From Phymorhynchus buccinoides (lineage: Eukaryota; Mollusca; Gastropoda; Neogastropoda; Raphitomidae): DNA of 64,000 nt. Shown here one piece after another: positions 1 through 16,545 of this stretch. Location: positions 14,820,203 through 14,884,202 of the forward strand of contig CM065687.1 in the NCBI GenBank assembly GCA_017654935.2, in the 5' to 3' direction. Each line of letters starts with the position of its first letter. Position 1 is the first letter of the stretch. Below the pieces are notes generated by a model. It was not told the DNA's origin, did no database searches, and saw only the letters and a list, made by a program, of their open reading frames with translations. The position numbers and the translations under genes were made by a program.

Positions 1-521
1 AAATCCAAAGAAATAATGGTTCCTCTTTTCAAAGCATTAGTTAGACCGATTTTAGAATATGTGGAAATGCGGTTTGGAGCCCAAAATTTAAGAAACATTG
101 AAAATGTTCAAAGAAAAATACTAAACAAATTATTGGATTACAAAACTGTAAAATTTATGAAGAGAGACTTAAAGCTCTAAATATGTGAAGTCTTGAATAC
201 TGCCGGCTAAGAGGTGATATGATAAGACACGTTTAAAATCTTACGTAAGTAAAAGTTGACAGTCAAACTACTAACAGTATATATAATAACAATTAATTTT
301 GTTCACAATTAATACTTCCATTACCAGAGGCCATCCCTTGAAGATTAACAAGCCATTTACCAGGACTAATACCTAAGCATATTTTTTCACAGAGTTATCA
401 ATCCTTGGAATTCCTTACCCAGTAATATAGCAACTGCAGGAACACTCAATAGTTTTAATGACATGTTAGATAGACACTGGGAGGATTATAGCTTCCAGAC
501 AATTTTTGCTATCATTTAATG
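1..521 (+). pseudogene. Decayed LINE ORF2 C-terminal fragment
   Basis: Broken translations follow the C-terminal part of a non-LTR retrotransposon ORF2. ALVRPILEY appears at about 38-60, then IENVQRKI at about 98-120, LEYCRLRGDMI at about 194-225, and WNSLPSNI followed by a closing stretch that ends in a stop at 519-521. The same order of motifs (RPHLEYGN, IEKVQRR, RLRGDLI, WNNLP) is seen in the better-kept LINEs at 35.8 kb and 59.5 kb. Internal stops and frameshifts show it is dead. It runs off the left edge of the window, so its full length is unknown. Confidence 0.75.
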
Positions 522-904
522 AAAGAAGCAATACAATGCCTACTTTGTTGCACCCGGAATATTAAAAAACTAAAACAAAACATGAATGACTTGAAAGAGT
601 AGGCAAAAGTCTATCTAAGCCTATACGCCGTACCTATGATATGATTGATGAAGACTTGGGGAGAGCACTTGAAAATAGATAAATCAAAACAGCATGAATG
701 ACCTGGCCAGCCAGTGCTCGTTCAGCAGGTCACCAGCATAATGCTAAGTCCAGCAACACTTAGGCCTACTTTCTGATATGATTATCTTTTTGTTCTTGAT
801 CTTTCTTCTTATTCTTGATCTTTCTTTCTTAATTTTTCATTTCCATGCGGTGCAACTCTTTCAGTTTCACACTAATTTAAGTTTGTTTTTAAGTTTACAA
901 GAAA
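522..904. other. Intergenic, nothing recognised
   Basis: No open frame with family resemblance, no structured repeat. There is a short T-rich stretch at about 787-840. Confidence 0.5.
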
Positions 905-1215
905 GATCCGCTGTTGCTCAGTTGGTAAGTCCGAGTCGCTAGCTCGTAATCCGTCAGATTTGCGTGTGCGCATGTTCGAACCCAGCTCAGTTCATAGTCA
1001 GTGGTGTGTCCTTGGAAAAAGCACTTTACTCCTATTTTTCTCACTCCACCCAGGTGTAAATGCGTATCTGACGTCAGTTGGGGAAAAAGTCCTTCGGATG
1101 AGACTTTTCAAAAACCGAGGTCCTGTGTGCGAGCGCATACACAAGATCTTGCGCACACGATAAAGTCCATCCCACTATTCAGTACGAGTAGGCCGTGAGT
1201 GCCGGTGGGATGGAT
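905..1215 (+). repeat. tRNA-derived SINE copy
   Basis: A pol III type head is visible: a box-A-like TTGCTCAGTTGGTAAG near 912-928 and a box-B-like GTTCGAACCC near 972-982. A body follows with the phrase CTTCGGATGAGAC near 1092-1104 and CCGAGGTCC near 1116-1124. The same phrases occur in the unrelated-headed SINE at 55.5 kb, so they mark a shared central domain. No acceptor-stem pairing was found, so this is a SINE and not a working tRNA gene. Confidence 0.65.
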
Positions 1216-1560
1216 GACACAAATTCAAACTGCACGCATTCTGTGCACTATTAATGACTTGAATGAAAACCAGTGAGCGCGGGGCAGGATAAACATCCCC
1301 AACTGGAATAAGAAGAAAGAACTGAACTGAAACAGAGAGCTTCCAATAAAACATCTGTGACTGAAACAAAACAAATCAACCACAAGCAATTTGGGTTGCA
1401 TTGAACTTGGTTGTTCTATCCCGGAAGTCACTCTCTGGGAATCTTAAAAACAGCATGGTGATGACATATTGTTTTCAAAGGCAATGTAAGCATTTTACAA
1501 GGCTTATCGGACTCTGACTGTCTCTGTCCATCATTTTAACTGTCTGTTTGTCTCATTATC
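1216..1560. other. Intergenic, nothing recognised
   Basis: Only short spurious frames. No repeats shared with the rest of the window were noticed. Confidence 0.4.
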
Positions 1561-1589
1561 TCTCCCTCTTGTGTTCCCCTCCTGCATCC

Positions 1590-1720
1590 TCCTACAGGGC
1601 TCTGCCCCTGTACCCTGCTGGGGCACTTGCCCTGGACTCCTGCCGAATGAATGAAAGATTGTGTTTTACGTCCTCTTGACCCGGCATGGGACATCTGGAC
1701 TCCTGCCTTTTATTTCTTTT
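1590..1720. repeat. Dispersed repeat shared with 13.13 kb
   Basis: The stretch starting GAATGAATGAAA, with TTTACGTCCTCT and then TGGGACAT, recurs at about 13130-13190. Two copies in the window suggest a short interspersed element. Its ends were not determined. Confidence 0.45.
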
Positions 1721-1909
1721 CATTTTGAGGAGTTGCAGCACCCATGGACTTTCCATTCTTTCTTCTCTTGGTCTCTTCCTGTTCTTTTCTTTTTCCATCT
1801 TGTTGGTCTAGTCGATAGGGTCAGGGTGGAGGAAAATGGGTGTTAAGGAATGGGTGAGGGGGTGGGGATTAGGGGACGGGGAGGTAGAACTAGAATGATG
1901 TTCTTATTT

Positions 1910-2303
1910 TCTTCTTCTTCTTCTGGTCATAATGGCCATGTATGTGTCCGGTTTTCAGTTTTCACTGGTTTCCCCACAGCTTACAGCTGACACATTCCCA
2001 TTTCGGAGGAGCTCAAACGAGAAAAATAGTTTCAAACTTTATTTTGGAAAAAGACAGGAGAATGGGGGAATAAGTCATAAAGACAGTAGACAATAACAAG
2101 CAAAGGGAAAAGGCAGAGTCAAAGAGTGTGGCCGGTTAGAGGAAGTTACAAGCAGAGAACTAACTTCCAGAAGGTGGGGGAGCTATTTATACGAAAGACC
2201 CCCCACCCCCACCCCCCCGTATCCCCATGGGGATGAACTCATGGATGGGGTGGGATTGTCCAGCTCCCCGTATGGAGGCACAAGGCATCCACCCACTGCC
2301 CCA
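1910..2303 (+). repeat. Dispersed repeat family R1, copy 1
   Basis: The copy opens with a TTCTTCTTC tract, then GTGTCCGGTTTTCAG. It carries GGAGGAGCTCAAA and GGCAGAGTCAAAGAG, and ends at CCAGAAGGTGGGGGAGCTAT plus a C-rich stretch and the phrase ATCCACCCACTGCC. Matching copies lie at 39900-40325, 42281-42590, 45774-46092, 47745-48053 and 51976-52300. No coding capacity is visible, so it is SINE- or MITE-like. Confidence 0.65.
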
Positions 2304-2398
2304 GGATGTTGTTTACATCACCACCTTCATGTGCCTTTGGGTGAGGAAGTTGGCGAACCACTGTTAGAATGGACATTCTAATACCAACAGTTTTAAAG

Positions 2399-2424
2399 GG
2401 GGGGGGGGGGGGGGGGGGGGGGGG
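2399..2424 (+). repeat. Poly-G run
   Basis: An uninterrupted run of about 26 G. Its length is likely uncertain in the assembly. Confidence 0.9.
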
Positions 2425-2762
2425 CATAATTGCTGAATGCCTTAGAAAAGTCCATGATTATGATGTCCGTCTGCCTGTTCTTCTCAAGACTTGTGAACAG
2501 GTCATGGAGGGTGATAACCAGCTGGGTCTGACAAAAGAAAAGCCCTGACAAAATCCACCACTTATGCTGGTGAGAATCTTGAGCCTTCCCAGGTGCTGCA
2601 TCAAGTGACTGTACTTCATGAGCTAGAAAGAGAGCTACTCTCTAGTGTGCGTTTATATTATAGAAGACTATCTTCGTTTCATTGTTATCTATTCTCATGG
2701 TTTGCATATACATTTATAGTCTATCATTTGTTTTGTGTTGTTGCAGATTGTTAAATCACAAG

Positions 2763-8146
<5,384 letters not shown>

Positions 8147-8368
8147 ACCCTGTTCTCCTCGGTTGGTTGCCTCCTGACCAGCGTTGTTCCAAATATTGTG
8201 CGCACTGGATCTGCTGGCCTCGGTTTCTGCGACTTGAGAGTTTCGTGTAGCTGCGAATTGGGATTCGGAACGAGCGGCGTGGGAGCAACGCCACTGTACA
8301 TTGAAGATGGGACAGCAAAAAAAAAAAAAATTATTTTATTTTTGTGTGCATGTTTCTGTGTGTTGCAG

Positions 8369-8408
8369 AGGACTGCGGTGCCACAGTCACAATTATGATG
8401 AACTGTGA
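8369..8408 (+). other. Second copy of F-box terminal exon
   Basis: The segment from TTTGTGTGCATGTTTCTGTG through the acceptor TGTTGCAG, the coding tail GLRCHSHNYDEL with its stop, and part of the 3' UTR (to ATTGTGCGCACTGGATCTGC) occurs twice: about 8080-8215 and 8341-8482. Both acceptors and both stops are intact, so either could serve as the last exon. The second copy leads directly into the 124-bp minisatellite. Confidence 0.75.
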
Positions 8409-8476
8409 ACCCTGTTTTTCCAAAGACATCTTGGACATCATGCCCAGCGTTGTTCCAAATATTGTGCGCACTGGAT

Positions 8477-10845
8477 CTGCTGGCCACCTTGAGTTGGACT
8501 GAGAGTTTTGACTGTTGTCTCATGGCACAGTTGAATAGTATCATGTTATACTATTATGTTGACATTGAGAGCAAACATCAATTTCAGTGGATATTTCATA
8601 TCTGCTGGCCACCTTGAGTTGGACTGAGACTTTTGACTGTTGTCTTATGGCACAGTAGTGAATAGTATCATGTTATATTATGTTGGCATTGAGAGCAAAC
8701 ATCAATTTCAGTGGATATTTCATATCTGCTGGCCACCTTGAGTTGGACTGAGTTTTGACTGTTGTCTAATGGCACAGTGTTGAATAGTATCATGTTATAT
8801 TATGTTGACATTGACAGCAATCATCAATTTCAGTGGATATTTCATATCTGCTGGCCACCTTGAGTTGGACTGAGAGTTTTGACTGTTGTCTCATGGCACA
8901 GTGTTGAAACAGGGTTCATAGGGGCCTTACCAGTCCTTATAAGTCTTGACCAATTGAAATCTCCAAGTAAGGCCTTACAAGTGCTTACATTCACTTCAAG
9001 GTCCTTACAAGTCCTGACAGCTGCCAAAACCTGCCCTGAGTAGCAAGACCATACTCAAAATAGATCGCAGAAGCAGCACTTTTACACTTGAGAAACATTG
9101 CTCAGCACCTACTCCACCTTACCCCCCTCCCCCACCTTCCTGTTTCAACTGACCACTTAGCAGACGAACGATGCACCGCGAGTGTCAAGAGAAATTGGAC
9201 TGAAATCTCGTTCTTTATCCTGGTGTCGTTTTGTGAGAAAACGCGTATATCTGTGTCAGCTATTGTTTTTGTATCTGCTTAGACATTGTTCACAATGCTG
9301 GGAAAGTGTTCCTTTCAAGATTGTTGGCTAAAAGATGGGAGATTATCCTTAGGCCTACAGGTCCTTACTTGGGGATAGCTGAAAGCCATGGGAACCCTGT
9401 GAAAGTATCATGTTATACTATTATGTTGACATTGAGAGCAAACATCAATTTCAGTGGATATTTCATATCTGCTGGCCACCTTGAGTTGGACTGAGAGTTT
9501 CGACTGTTGTCTTATGGCACAGTAGTGAATAGTATCATGTTATATTATGTTGACATTGAGAGCAAACATCAATTTCAGTGGATATTTCATATCTGCTGGC
9601 CACCTTGAGTTGGACTGAGAGTTTCGACTGTTGTCTTATGGCACAGTTGAATAGTATCATGTTATATTATGTTGACATTGAGAGCAAACATCAATTTCAG
9701 TGGATATTTCATATCTGCTGGCCAGATTGAGTTGGCCTGAGACTTTTGACTGTTGTCTTATGGCACAGTAGTGAATAGTATCATGTTATATTATGTTGAC
9801 ATTGAGAGCAAACATCAATTTCAGTGGATATTTCATATCTGCTGGCCACCTTGAGTTGGACTGAGACTTTTGACTGTTGTCTCATGGCACAGTGTTGAAT
9901 AGTATCACTATCTTGTTATATTATGTTGACATTGAGAGCAAACATCAATTTCAGTGGATATTTCATATCTGCTGGCCACCTTGAGTTGGACTGAGTTTTG
10001 ACTGTTGTCTCATGGCACAGTGTTGAATAGTATCATGTTATATTATGTTGACATTGAGAGCAAACATCAATTTCAGTGGATATTTCATATCTGCTGGCCA
10101 CCTTGAGTTGGACTGAGAGTTTCGACTGTTGTCTTATGGCACAGTAGTGAATAGTATCATGTTATATTATGTTGACATTGAGAGCAAACATCAATTTCAG
10201 TGGATATTTCATATCTGCTGGCCACCTTGAGTTGGACTGAGTTTTGACTTGTCTCATGGCACAGTGTTGAATAGTATCATGTTATATTATGTTGACATTG
10301 AGAGCAAACATCAATTTCAGTGGATATTTCATATCTGCTGGCCACCTTGAGTTGGACTGAGACTTTTGACTGTTGTCTTATGGCACAGTGTTGAATAGTA
10401 TCATGTTATATTATGTTGACATTGAGAGCAAACATCAATTTCAGTGGATATTTCATATCTGCTGGCCACATTGAGTTGGACTGAGACTTTTGACTGTTGT
10501 CTTATGGCACAGTAGTGAATAGTATCATGTTATATTATGTTGACATTGAGAGCAAACATCAATTTCAGTGGATATTTCATCATATCTGCTGGCCACCGTC
10601 CTTGAGTTGGACTGAGACTTTTGACTGTTGTCTCATGGCACAGTAGTGAATAGTATCATGTTATATTATGTTGACATTGAGAGCAAACATCAATTTCAGT
10701 GGATATTTCATATCTGCTGGCCACATTGAGTTGGACTGAGAGTTCCGACTGTTGTCTTATGGCAGTGTTGAATAGTATCATGTTATACTATTATGTTGAC
10801 ATTGAGAGCAAACATCAATTTCAATGGATATTTCAAGGGTTATCC
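8477..10845 (+). repeat. ~124-bp minisatellite, 15 units
   Basis: Units start at CTGCTGGCCACCTTGAGTTG and contain TATTATGTTGACATTGAGAG and TTCAGTGGATATTTCATA. Starts were read at 8477, 8600, 8724, 8847, 9469, 9594, 9716, 9840, 9970, 10092, 10216, 10338, 10460, 10588 and 10715. Spacing is 122-130 bp, except where an insertion splits unit four. The first unit grows out of the 3' UTR of the F-box gene, so part of the array may be transcribed. Confidence 0.92.
8906..9397. mobile_element. TIR element inserted in the minisatellite
   Basis: About 490 bp with no minisatellite similarity interrupts a unit. The ends are inverted: ACAGGGTTC on the left and GAACCCTGT on the right. CAGGG termini are usual for hAT elements, so a non-autonomous hAT is likely. 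A clean target duplication was not recognised. Confidence 0.55.
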
Positions 10846-10897
10846 CACCTTTTTCCATGGACATGTCAGAAATGTAGTGGTGATATCGCAACTTCAG

Positions 10898-11044
10898 TAC
10901 AGTGGGACCTCCCTTATAAGACTTTCAAAAATGGTCCAAAATGAGGTCTTATATGGGAGGTAATTTTAATACTTATAAAGAAGGGCAATATCTCAGAAAA
11001 GTAGGTCTTGTATGGGAGGGAGTCTTATAAGGGAGGTTCCACTA
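10898..11044 (+). mobile_element. MITE family M1, copy 1
   Basis: Starts TACAGTGGGACCTCCC with CTTATAAGAC, and ends GTCTTATAAGGGAGGTTCCACT. The inverted ends and TA at the border fit a Tc1/mariner-type MITE. Related copies lie near 13547, 15510, 40351, 43903, 50771, 54794 and 63732. Confidence 0.75.
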
Positions 11045-11239
11045 AAACTTAGAGTTGACATAATCTAAGTTAAGTACAAGTAAGGTGTTTATAATATTGG
11101 CATAGTATGTTTTGTGTCAAGCAATACTGTTCTAATGTGATACAATCATGTGTGTTTTGATTTAAACGGTAATTGTCATGCATGTTTTTGAAGCGCATCT
11201 TGTTTTGGTAGTTGGTACTTTATAATCACACACAGAGGC

Positions 11240-11919
11240 AGTGTTCCCCATGCTTCCAATATTTGAAGGGTCATCATGACCCTTTGCCCCCAAATTTTAA
11301 GGGTCATTTAAAAAATGTGGAGGGTCAAAATAAAAGCCGTAATAAATGGACAATATGCTCTAAAATAAAGACAAATCTCTTTACCACCACGATGCTAAAG
11401 CCATTCAAATTCTTCACACCAACTTGACTTGGTTTGCGAGTTACTTTCTTCTTTTTATCACTACTGACAGTTGAAGTAGAACTTGAAGGGCCTGGAACTG
11501 GTTCGAGGGTTTTTGTCACCTCACTTAAAACTTCAGTCTTTGGAAGAACTTCACGTCGAAGTTTTCGCAATCCAGCGAAGCAGCGCCATTTTTTACCTTC
11601 CAAGAAACGCGCGGCCTAGGCTTGGCAGCAGTGCATGTGTGAGCAGTATGGGTGGCGAGAAACAAAGGGAAATTACTCTGTGGTTCATGATAGTTTTTGT
11701 TGTCTGCTTCAAGCATGATATTGTAGTGAAAGAATTCTGTTGATCGTTTCCCGCAAGCCGAAATGGCTTCGACATTCTGATCGTGGCGAACACGTTTGAG
11801 GAAGCAATCGGCTGAGAGAAAAACTGTACGTCACAATGACACATTGACTGAAAAATTTATACGTCAAACTTGAAACTTTGTACGTAATTTACGTACAGAT
11901 CTGTGTGATCGGGAACACT
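11240..11919. mobile_element. hAT-like element nested in a SINE
   Basis: Termini AGTGTTCCC (11240-11248) and GGGAACACT (11911-11919) are perfect inverted repeats, flanked by the direct repeat AGAGGC (11234-11239 and 11920-11925). The flanks together rebuild the end of a minus-strand SINE (TATAATCACA...AGAGGC and then GTCTGTGAAATTCGGG), like the copy at 55.9 kb. Inside are frames of up to 92 residues on the minus strand, none recognised. Confidence 0.65.
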
Positions 11920-12095
11920 AGAGGCGTCTGTGAAATTCGGGTGGCTCCAACCTGGAGAGCACATCACAGCCAGAAGCGTGCCATCCATTTTTTTAAAATT
12001 TGCATACAATTTTTGTGTGACTGAGGGGGGGGGGGGGGGGGGATGATAAATTTTTGACCAAATGACAACTTTTTCATTGCCACTGGGTTTAACAT
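11920..12095 (-). repeat. SINE body, minus strand
   Basis: Reads as the complement of the 3' half of the SINE at 55.5-55.9 kb: GTGAAATTCGGGTGGCTCC, then GAGAGCACATCACAGCCAGA, a poly-G run at 12026-12043, and TTGCCACTGGGTTTAAC at about 12077. Confidence 0.7.
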
Positions 12096-13740
12096 GTGTG
12101 CAGTGTTTTTAATGTATATTACGAGGTGTCTTGTAACTGTGCCAATTGCAGACATCACCACTCTTAATTTCTCTTCAAGTTTGTGGAGTTGGAAAGACCC
12201 TGAGACCCCACCATTACGAGATGAAAAAAATCAATGTGCAAAAACGTATATGAAAGAATGAGAATGTTATACGAGCGTAGTAAGTGAATCTTATAATAGT
12301 GCATGATAACTTAGTGTTGTGCTATGGTATGCTAGGGCATGGTATGTTATCGTGTGGTGGGTATATAATACTACATGTCTTGTGTTATTTCTTTGATTTG
12401 TTATTTTATGTTATAGTATCATTCATGTTGAGCTGCACGAGTGCTTTTCTTCACAATATGTGACTGAATTTTAATAATTTGGGGACAATGTCCCTCTCTT
12501 ACCTCCCCATAATTTTTTTCATTATTGTATCCTTGCCACTGCCTCAGCTTTTTATTTTGTTTAAAAGAGCCGCCTGTTAAATTCTTTTAAAGGGGGATGG
12601 GGGTTGACATCTGATAGACATAGACTTCAGGATTGGCCACCTTGTCATCCAGAGCCATATAAAACCAAACATTTCTGCCAGAATTGATGGCAGACTAAAA
12701 CAAGGTGATAGATATGCAGCTCTAACACTATCCCATGCACCCATCATGTACACACACATTGGACATTATGCTTAATGTGGTTACCTCTTCAGGACCGGGA
12801 AGATTCAGAGAACATTGAAGCGTGTGATTTCAGGTTTGAGAGAATGTTTTACTTCCCTTTCTGCACACTTTGAGCTATTTGGAGCTGCACGGAAACCTCA
12901 TGTGCATATATCCCCTCATGCGTATATATATCCGCAAATAAGTAAAAGTCAGAAATAAGCGGAGAGAATAAGCTCATGCTTTTACTTATTTGCGGGTTAA
13001 CTCATGAGGTTTCTGCCAGTAACGTGCACAGCTCATAAGGGTGCAAAGACCATCTGATAATTTCAAAGCATTACTTTTTCCTGGCAGTAGATCTGACCAT
13101 GAGGTTTCTGCCTGTAACATGCACAGCTCGAATGAATGAAAAATGGTGCTTTACGTCCTCTCGGTCTGGACAGACACATATGGGACATTTGTAGATACAA
13201 AGATGGTGGGAACAATACTGGAGGCAATGCCCGGAGGCAGTGCAACTCCAGTAAAGTCCCGATTGTTTTTTAACAATACAGATAGGTGTAGCGGTAACCA
13301 CGCCTCGGTTAAACCTCATCGGCTATGGTACCGCCACAAGTATGCTAACTAACATGCACAGCTCATATGGGTGCAAAGACCATCTGATAATTTCAAAGCA
13401 TTACTTTTTCCTGGCAGTAGATCTAGATGTATATTACCGGTACATACAATGGCTGAAGAAAATTTTGAGAAAAGTGTTTGTAAGGCTTGTGTGTGTGAAA
13501 ATACTTTCTGCAGTTGTTATTGTTGTTTTTTAAATTCAAACTTAGAACAGTGGAACCTCCCTTATAAGACCTTCAAAACACATCCAAAATGAGGTCTTTT
13601 AAGGGAGGTAATTTTAATACTTACAAAGAAGGGAAGTGTCTCACATAAGTAGGTCTTATGGGAGTGAGTCTTATAATGGGAGGTCTTATAAGGGAGGTTC
13701 CACTGTAATATGAGAGAGAGAGAGAGTGAGAGAGACTGGG
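11976..13740 (+). repeat. Segmental tandem duplication, copy A
   Basis: Copy A of a ~1.9-kb unit. Shared landmarks with copy B, in the same order: TTTGCATACAATTTTTGTG, GTTGGAAAGACCCTGA, a TTTCTGCCAGAATTGATGGC block, AATAAGCTCATGCTTTTACT, a ~97-bp sub-repeat with CTTTTTCCTGGCAGTAG, the phrase ATGGCTGAAGAAAATTTTGA, then a copy of MITE M1 and a GA tract. Copy A has a private ~200-bp insertion at about 13130-13335. Confidence 0.8.
13547..13708 (+). mobile_element. MITE family M1, copy 2
   Basis: ACAGTGGAACCTCCCTTATA at the left end, GGGAGGTTCCACTGTA at the right. Part of the tandemly duplicated unit, so it predates the duplication. Confidence 0.75.
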
Positions 13741-13759
13741 AGGAGGTTTTCTGATTTCA

Positions 13760-15735
13760 GACACACGCCACCCTTTTTAAAAATTTGCATACGATTTTTG
13801 TGTGACTGATGAGGAAGGAAAGGGATGTGTGTGTGTGTGTGTATGTTAAATTTTAACCAAATGACAATTTTTTCATTGCCACTGGGTTTAACGTGTGCTA
13901 AGTGCAGCGATTTTAATGTATATTACAAGGTGTCTTGTAACTGCCAATGATCAATCGCAGACATCGCCACTCTTAATTTCTCTTCAAGTTTGTGGAGTTG
14001 GAAAGACCCTGACACCCCACCATTACGAGATAAAAATAATCAATGTGCAAAAAAAGGGTACGTGGAAGAATGAGAATATTATACGGGCGTAGTAAGTTAA
14101 TCTAACTATGTGAATCTTAAAATTTTGGATAACTTTTACTATAAATTATTTTAGTGTTGTTGTGATATAATATGCTAGGGCATGGTATTTTATGGTGTGG
14201 TGGGTATATAATACTACATGGCTTGTGTTATTTCTTTGATTTGTTATTTTATGTTATAGTATCATTCATGTTGAGCTGCACGAGTGCTTTTCTTCACGAT
14301 ATATGACTGAATTCATTTGTTGTTTTTACGGTTGTGCTGTGCAGGCTGCAGATGATTTTTTGTTATTTAATAATTTGGGGCCAATGTCCCTTTCTCACCT
14401 CCTCATATTGTATCCTTGCCACAGCTTGCCACTGCCTCAGCTTTGTATTTTGTTTAAAGAGAGCCTGTCAAATCCTTTCATAAGGTCTTTTTAAAGGGGG
14501 GAGTTTAAAAGAACATAAATGGAAAAATACATTGGACGCTCAGCACAACAAAGTAAGATCCTCAAAACATGGGTGAAAGTAGTTGAGGCATGTTCCAGAA
14601 ATCAGCATTGAAAAAGCTGATAGACATAGACTTCAGGATTCGCCACCTTGTCACCCAGAGCCATGGTCTTATAAAACCAAACATTTCTGCCAGAATTGAT
14701 GGCAGACTAAAACAAAGTGATAGATATGCAGCTCTAACACTATCCCATGCACCCATCATGTACACACACATTGGACATTATGCTTAATGTGGTCACCACT
14801 TCAGGACCGGGAAGATTCAGAGAACATTGAAGCATGGGATTTCAGGTTTGAGAGAATGTTTGACTTCCCTTTCTGCACACTGAGCTATTTGGGGCTGCGC
14901 GGAAACCTCATGTGCATATATCCCCTCATGCGTATATATCCGCAAATAAGTAAAAGTTTAAGAAATAAGCGGATAGAATAAGCTCATGCTTTTACTTATT
15001 TGCGGGTTAGCGCATGAGGTTTCTGCCAGTAACGTGCACAGCTCATAAGGGTGACCACTTAATAATTTCAAAGCATTACTTTTTCCTGGCAGTAGATCTG
15101 ACCATGAAGTTTTCACCTGTAACGTGCACAGCTCATAAGGGTGCAAAGACCACTTAATAATTTCAAAGCATTACTTTTTCCTGGCAGGCAATAGATCTGA
15201 CCATGAAGTTTTCACCTGTAACGTGCACAGCTCATAAGGGTGCAAAGACCATCTGATAATTTCAAAGCATTACTTTTTCCTGGCAGTAGGTCTGACCATG
15301 AGGTTTTCGCCTGTAACATGCACAGCTCATACGGGTGCAAAGACCATCTAATAATTTCAAAGCATTACTTTTTCCTGGCAGTAGATCTGGATGTATATTA
15401 CCGGTACATACAATGGCTGAAGAAAATTTTGAGAAAAGTGTTTGTAAGGATTGTGTGTGTGAAAATACTTTCTGCAGTTGTTATTGTAGTTTTTTAAATT
15501 CAAACTTAGTACAGTGGAACCTTCCTTATAAGACCTTCAAAACACATCCAAAATGAGGTCTTATAAGGGAGTTGTCTTTTAAGGGAGGTAATTTTAATAC
15601 TTACAAAGAAGTGAAGTGTCTCACATAAGCAGGTCTTATATGGGAGTGAGTCTTATAAGGGATGTTCCACTGTAATATGAGATAGAGAGAGAGAAAGACA
15701 GTGAGAGAGACTGGGAGGAGGTTTTCTGGTTTCAA
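13760..15735 (+). repeat. Segmental tandem duplication, copy B
   Basis: Repeats the order of landmarks of copy A. The ~97-bp sub-repeat (from AACGTGCACAGCTCATAAGG to the end of the GGCAGTAG stretch) is expanded to about four or five units at 15020-15385, against two or three in copy A. A third, partial copy lies at 15745-15930. Confidence 0.8.
15510..15674 (+). mobile_element. MITE family M1, copy 3
   Basis: Starts TACAGTGGAACCTTCCTTAT and ends GGGATGTTCCACTGTA, inside duplication copy B. Confidence 0.7.
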
Positions 15736-15744
15736 TGGAGAGCC

Positions 15745-15930
15745 AGACATGCCACCCTTTTTTTAAATTTGCATACGATTTTTGTGTTTGATAATTTCAT
15801 AGCATTACTTTTTCATGGCAGTAGATCTGGATGTATATTACATACAATGGCTGAAGAAAAGTTTGAGAAAAGTGTTTGTAACTCGTGTGTGAAAATGCTT
15901 TCTGCAGTTGTTTTTTTTTTTAATTTTTCA
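15745..15930 (+). repeat. Partial third copy of the duplicated unit
   Basis: Begins GCCACCCTTTTTTTAAATTT, then joins straight to the sub-repeat and ATGGCTGAAGAAAAGTTTGA. It looks like a unit with a large internal deletion. Confidence 0.65.
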
Positions 15931-15979
15931 TTCAAACTTAGTAATGAGATAGAGGGGAGAGAGAGAGAGGGGTTTTCTG

Positions 15980-16485
15980 GTTTTAATTGATTTGAAGTTT
16001 GGCTTAAGTATCTGACAAGCAATACCTTTGTTTGCTGCATATTAAATTTGAATGCAGACAATAACATGATTTATCATATTTTGATTTAATTCATGTTTTC
16101 ACTTGTTAATGTCTTTTGCCTCCTAATCAGAATACTTAAATAAAATGTGTAAAATGTCAAATTATATGATTGCATTGACTGTTGTTGGTTTGAAATCTGC
16201 AGTTGTGGTGAAAGAGAGAGAGAGAGAACCCATGATTGCAGTCAGTGTAAAAACATATCCATTCCTAAAAGAATCTCTGGAATCTCACTATACAAACATC
16301 AAACAGGCACCTAATATTAACACTTAAAAAGCTTCTGAACCAAGATCCTAAGATGATAAGAGCTTTCAAATTTTTTGATCATTAAAAATGAAAGTCCATT
16401 CCCAAAAAATAAAAAAATTAAATTAAGACTAGTTTAGCTTAGGTTTGCGCAATCATTGTGAAACCTAATTAAATTCAACAATCAA
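15980..16485. other. AT-rich intergenic, nothing recognised
   Basis: Short GA tract at about 16216. No coding or repeat structure that I can support. Confidence 0.4.
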
Positions 16486-16545
16486 GAAAGGGCCGATAGG
16501 CCCACTTCTAGCCCTATTACACTACTACTACTACTATACAGGACA
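16485..16545 (-). repeat. LINE/SINE 3' end with (TAC)n
   Basis: AAAGGGCCGATAGGCCCAC, then CTAGCCCTATTAC and a CTA/ACT repeat. The complement of this phrase recurs at 48590-48660 and 56035-56095, so it is a dispersed 3' end. Confidence 0.6.

Noticed and set aside
905..990. Functional tRNA gene
   Set aside because: Only promoter-box similarity; no full cloverleaf.
2682..2762. N-terminal extension of the F-box ORF (MLSILMVCIY...)
   Set aside because: A strong acceptor ends at 2746 and the extension is hydrophobic intron translation; the ATG at 2763 precedes the F-box directly.
8477..10845. CRISPR-like appearance of regularly spaced repeats
   Set aside because: Units are contiguous ~124-bp repeats without unique spacers, in a eukaryotic genome.
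11325..11603. 92-residue minus-strand ORF inside the hAT-like element
   Set aside because: Ser/Lys-rich and unrecognised; no sign of a transposase or of splicing.
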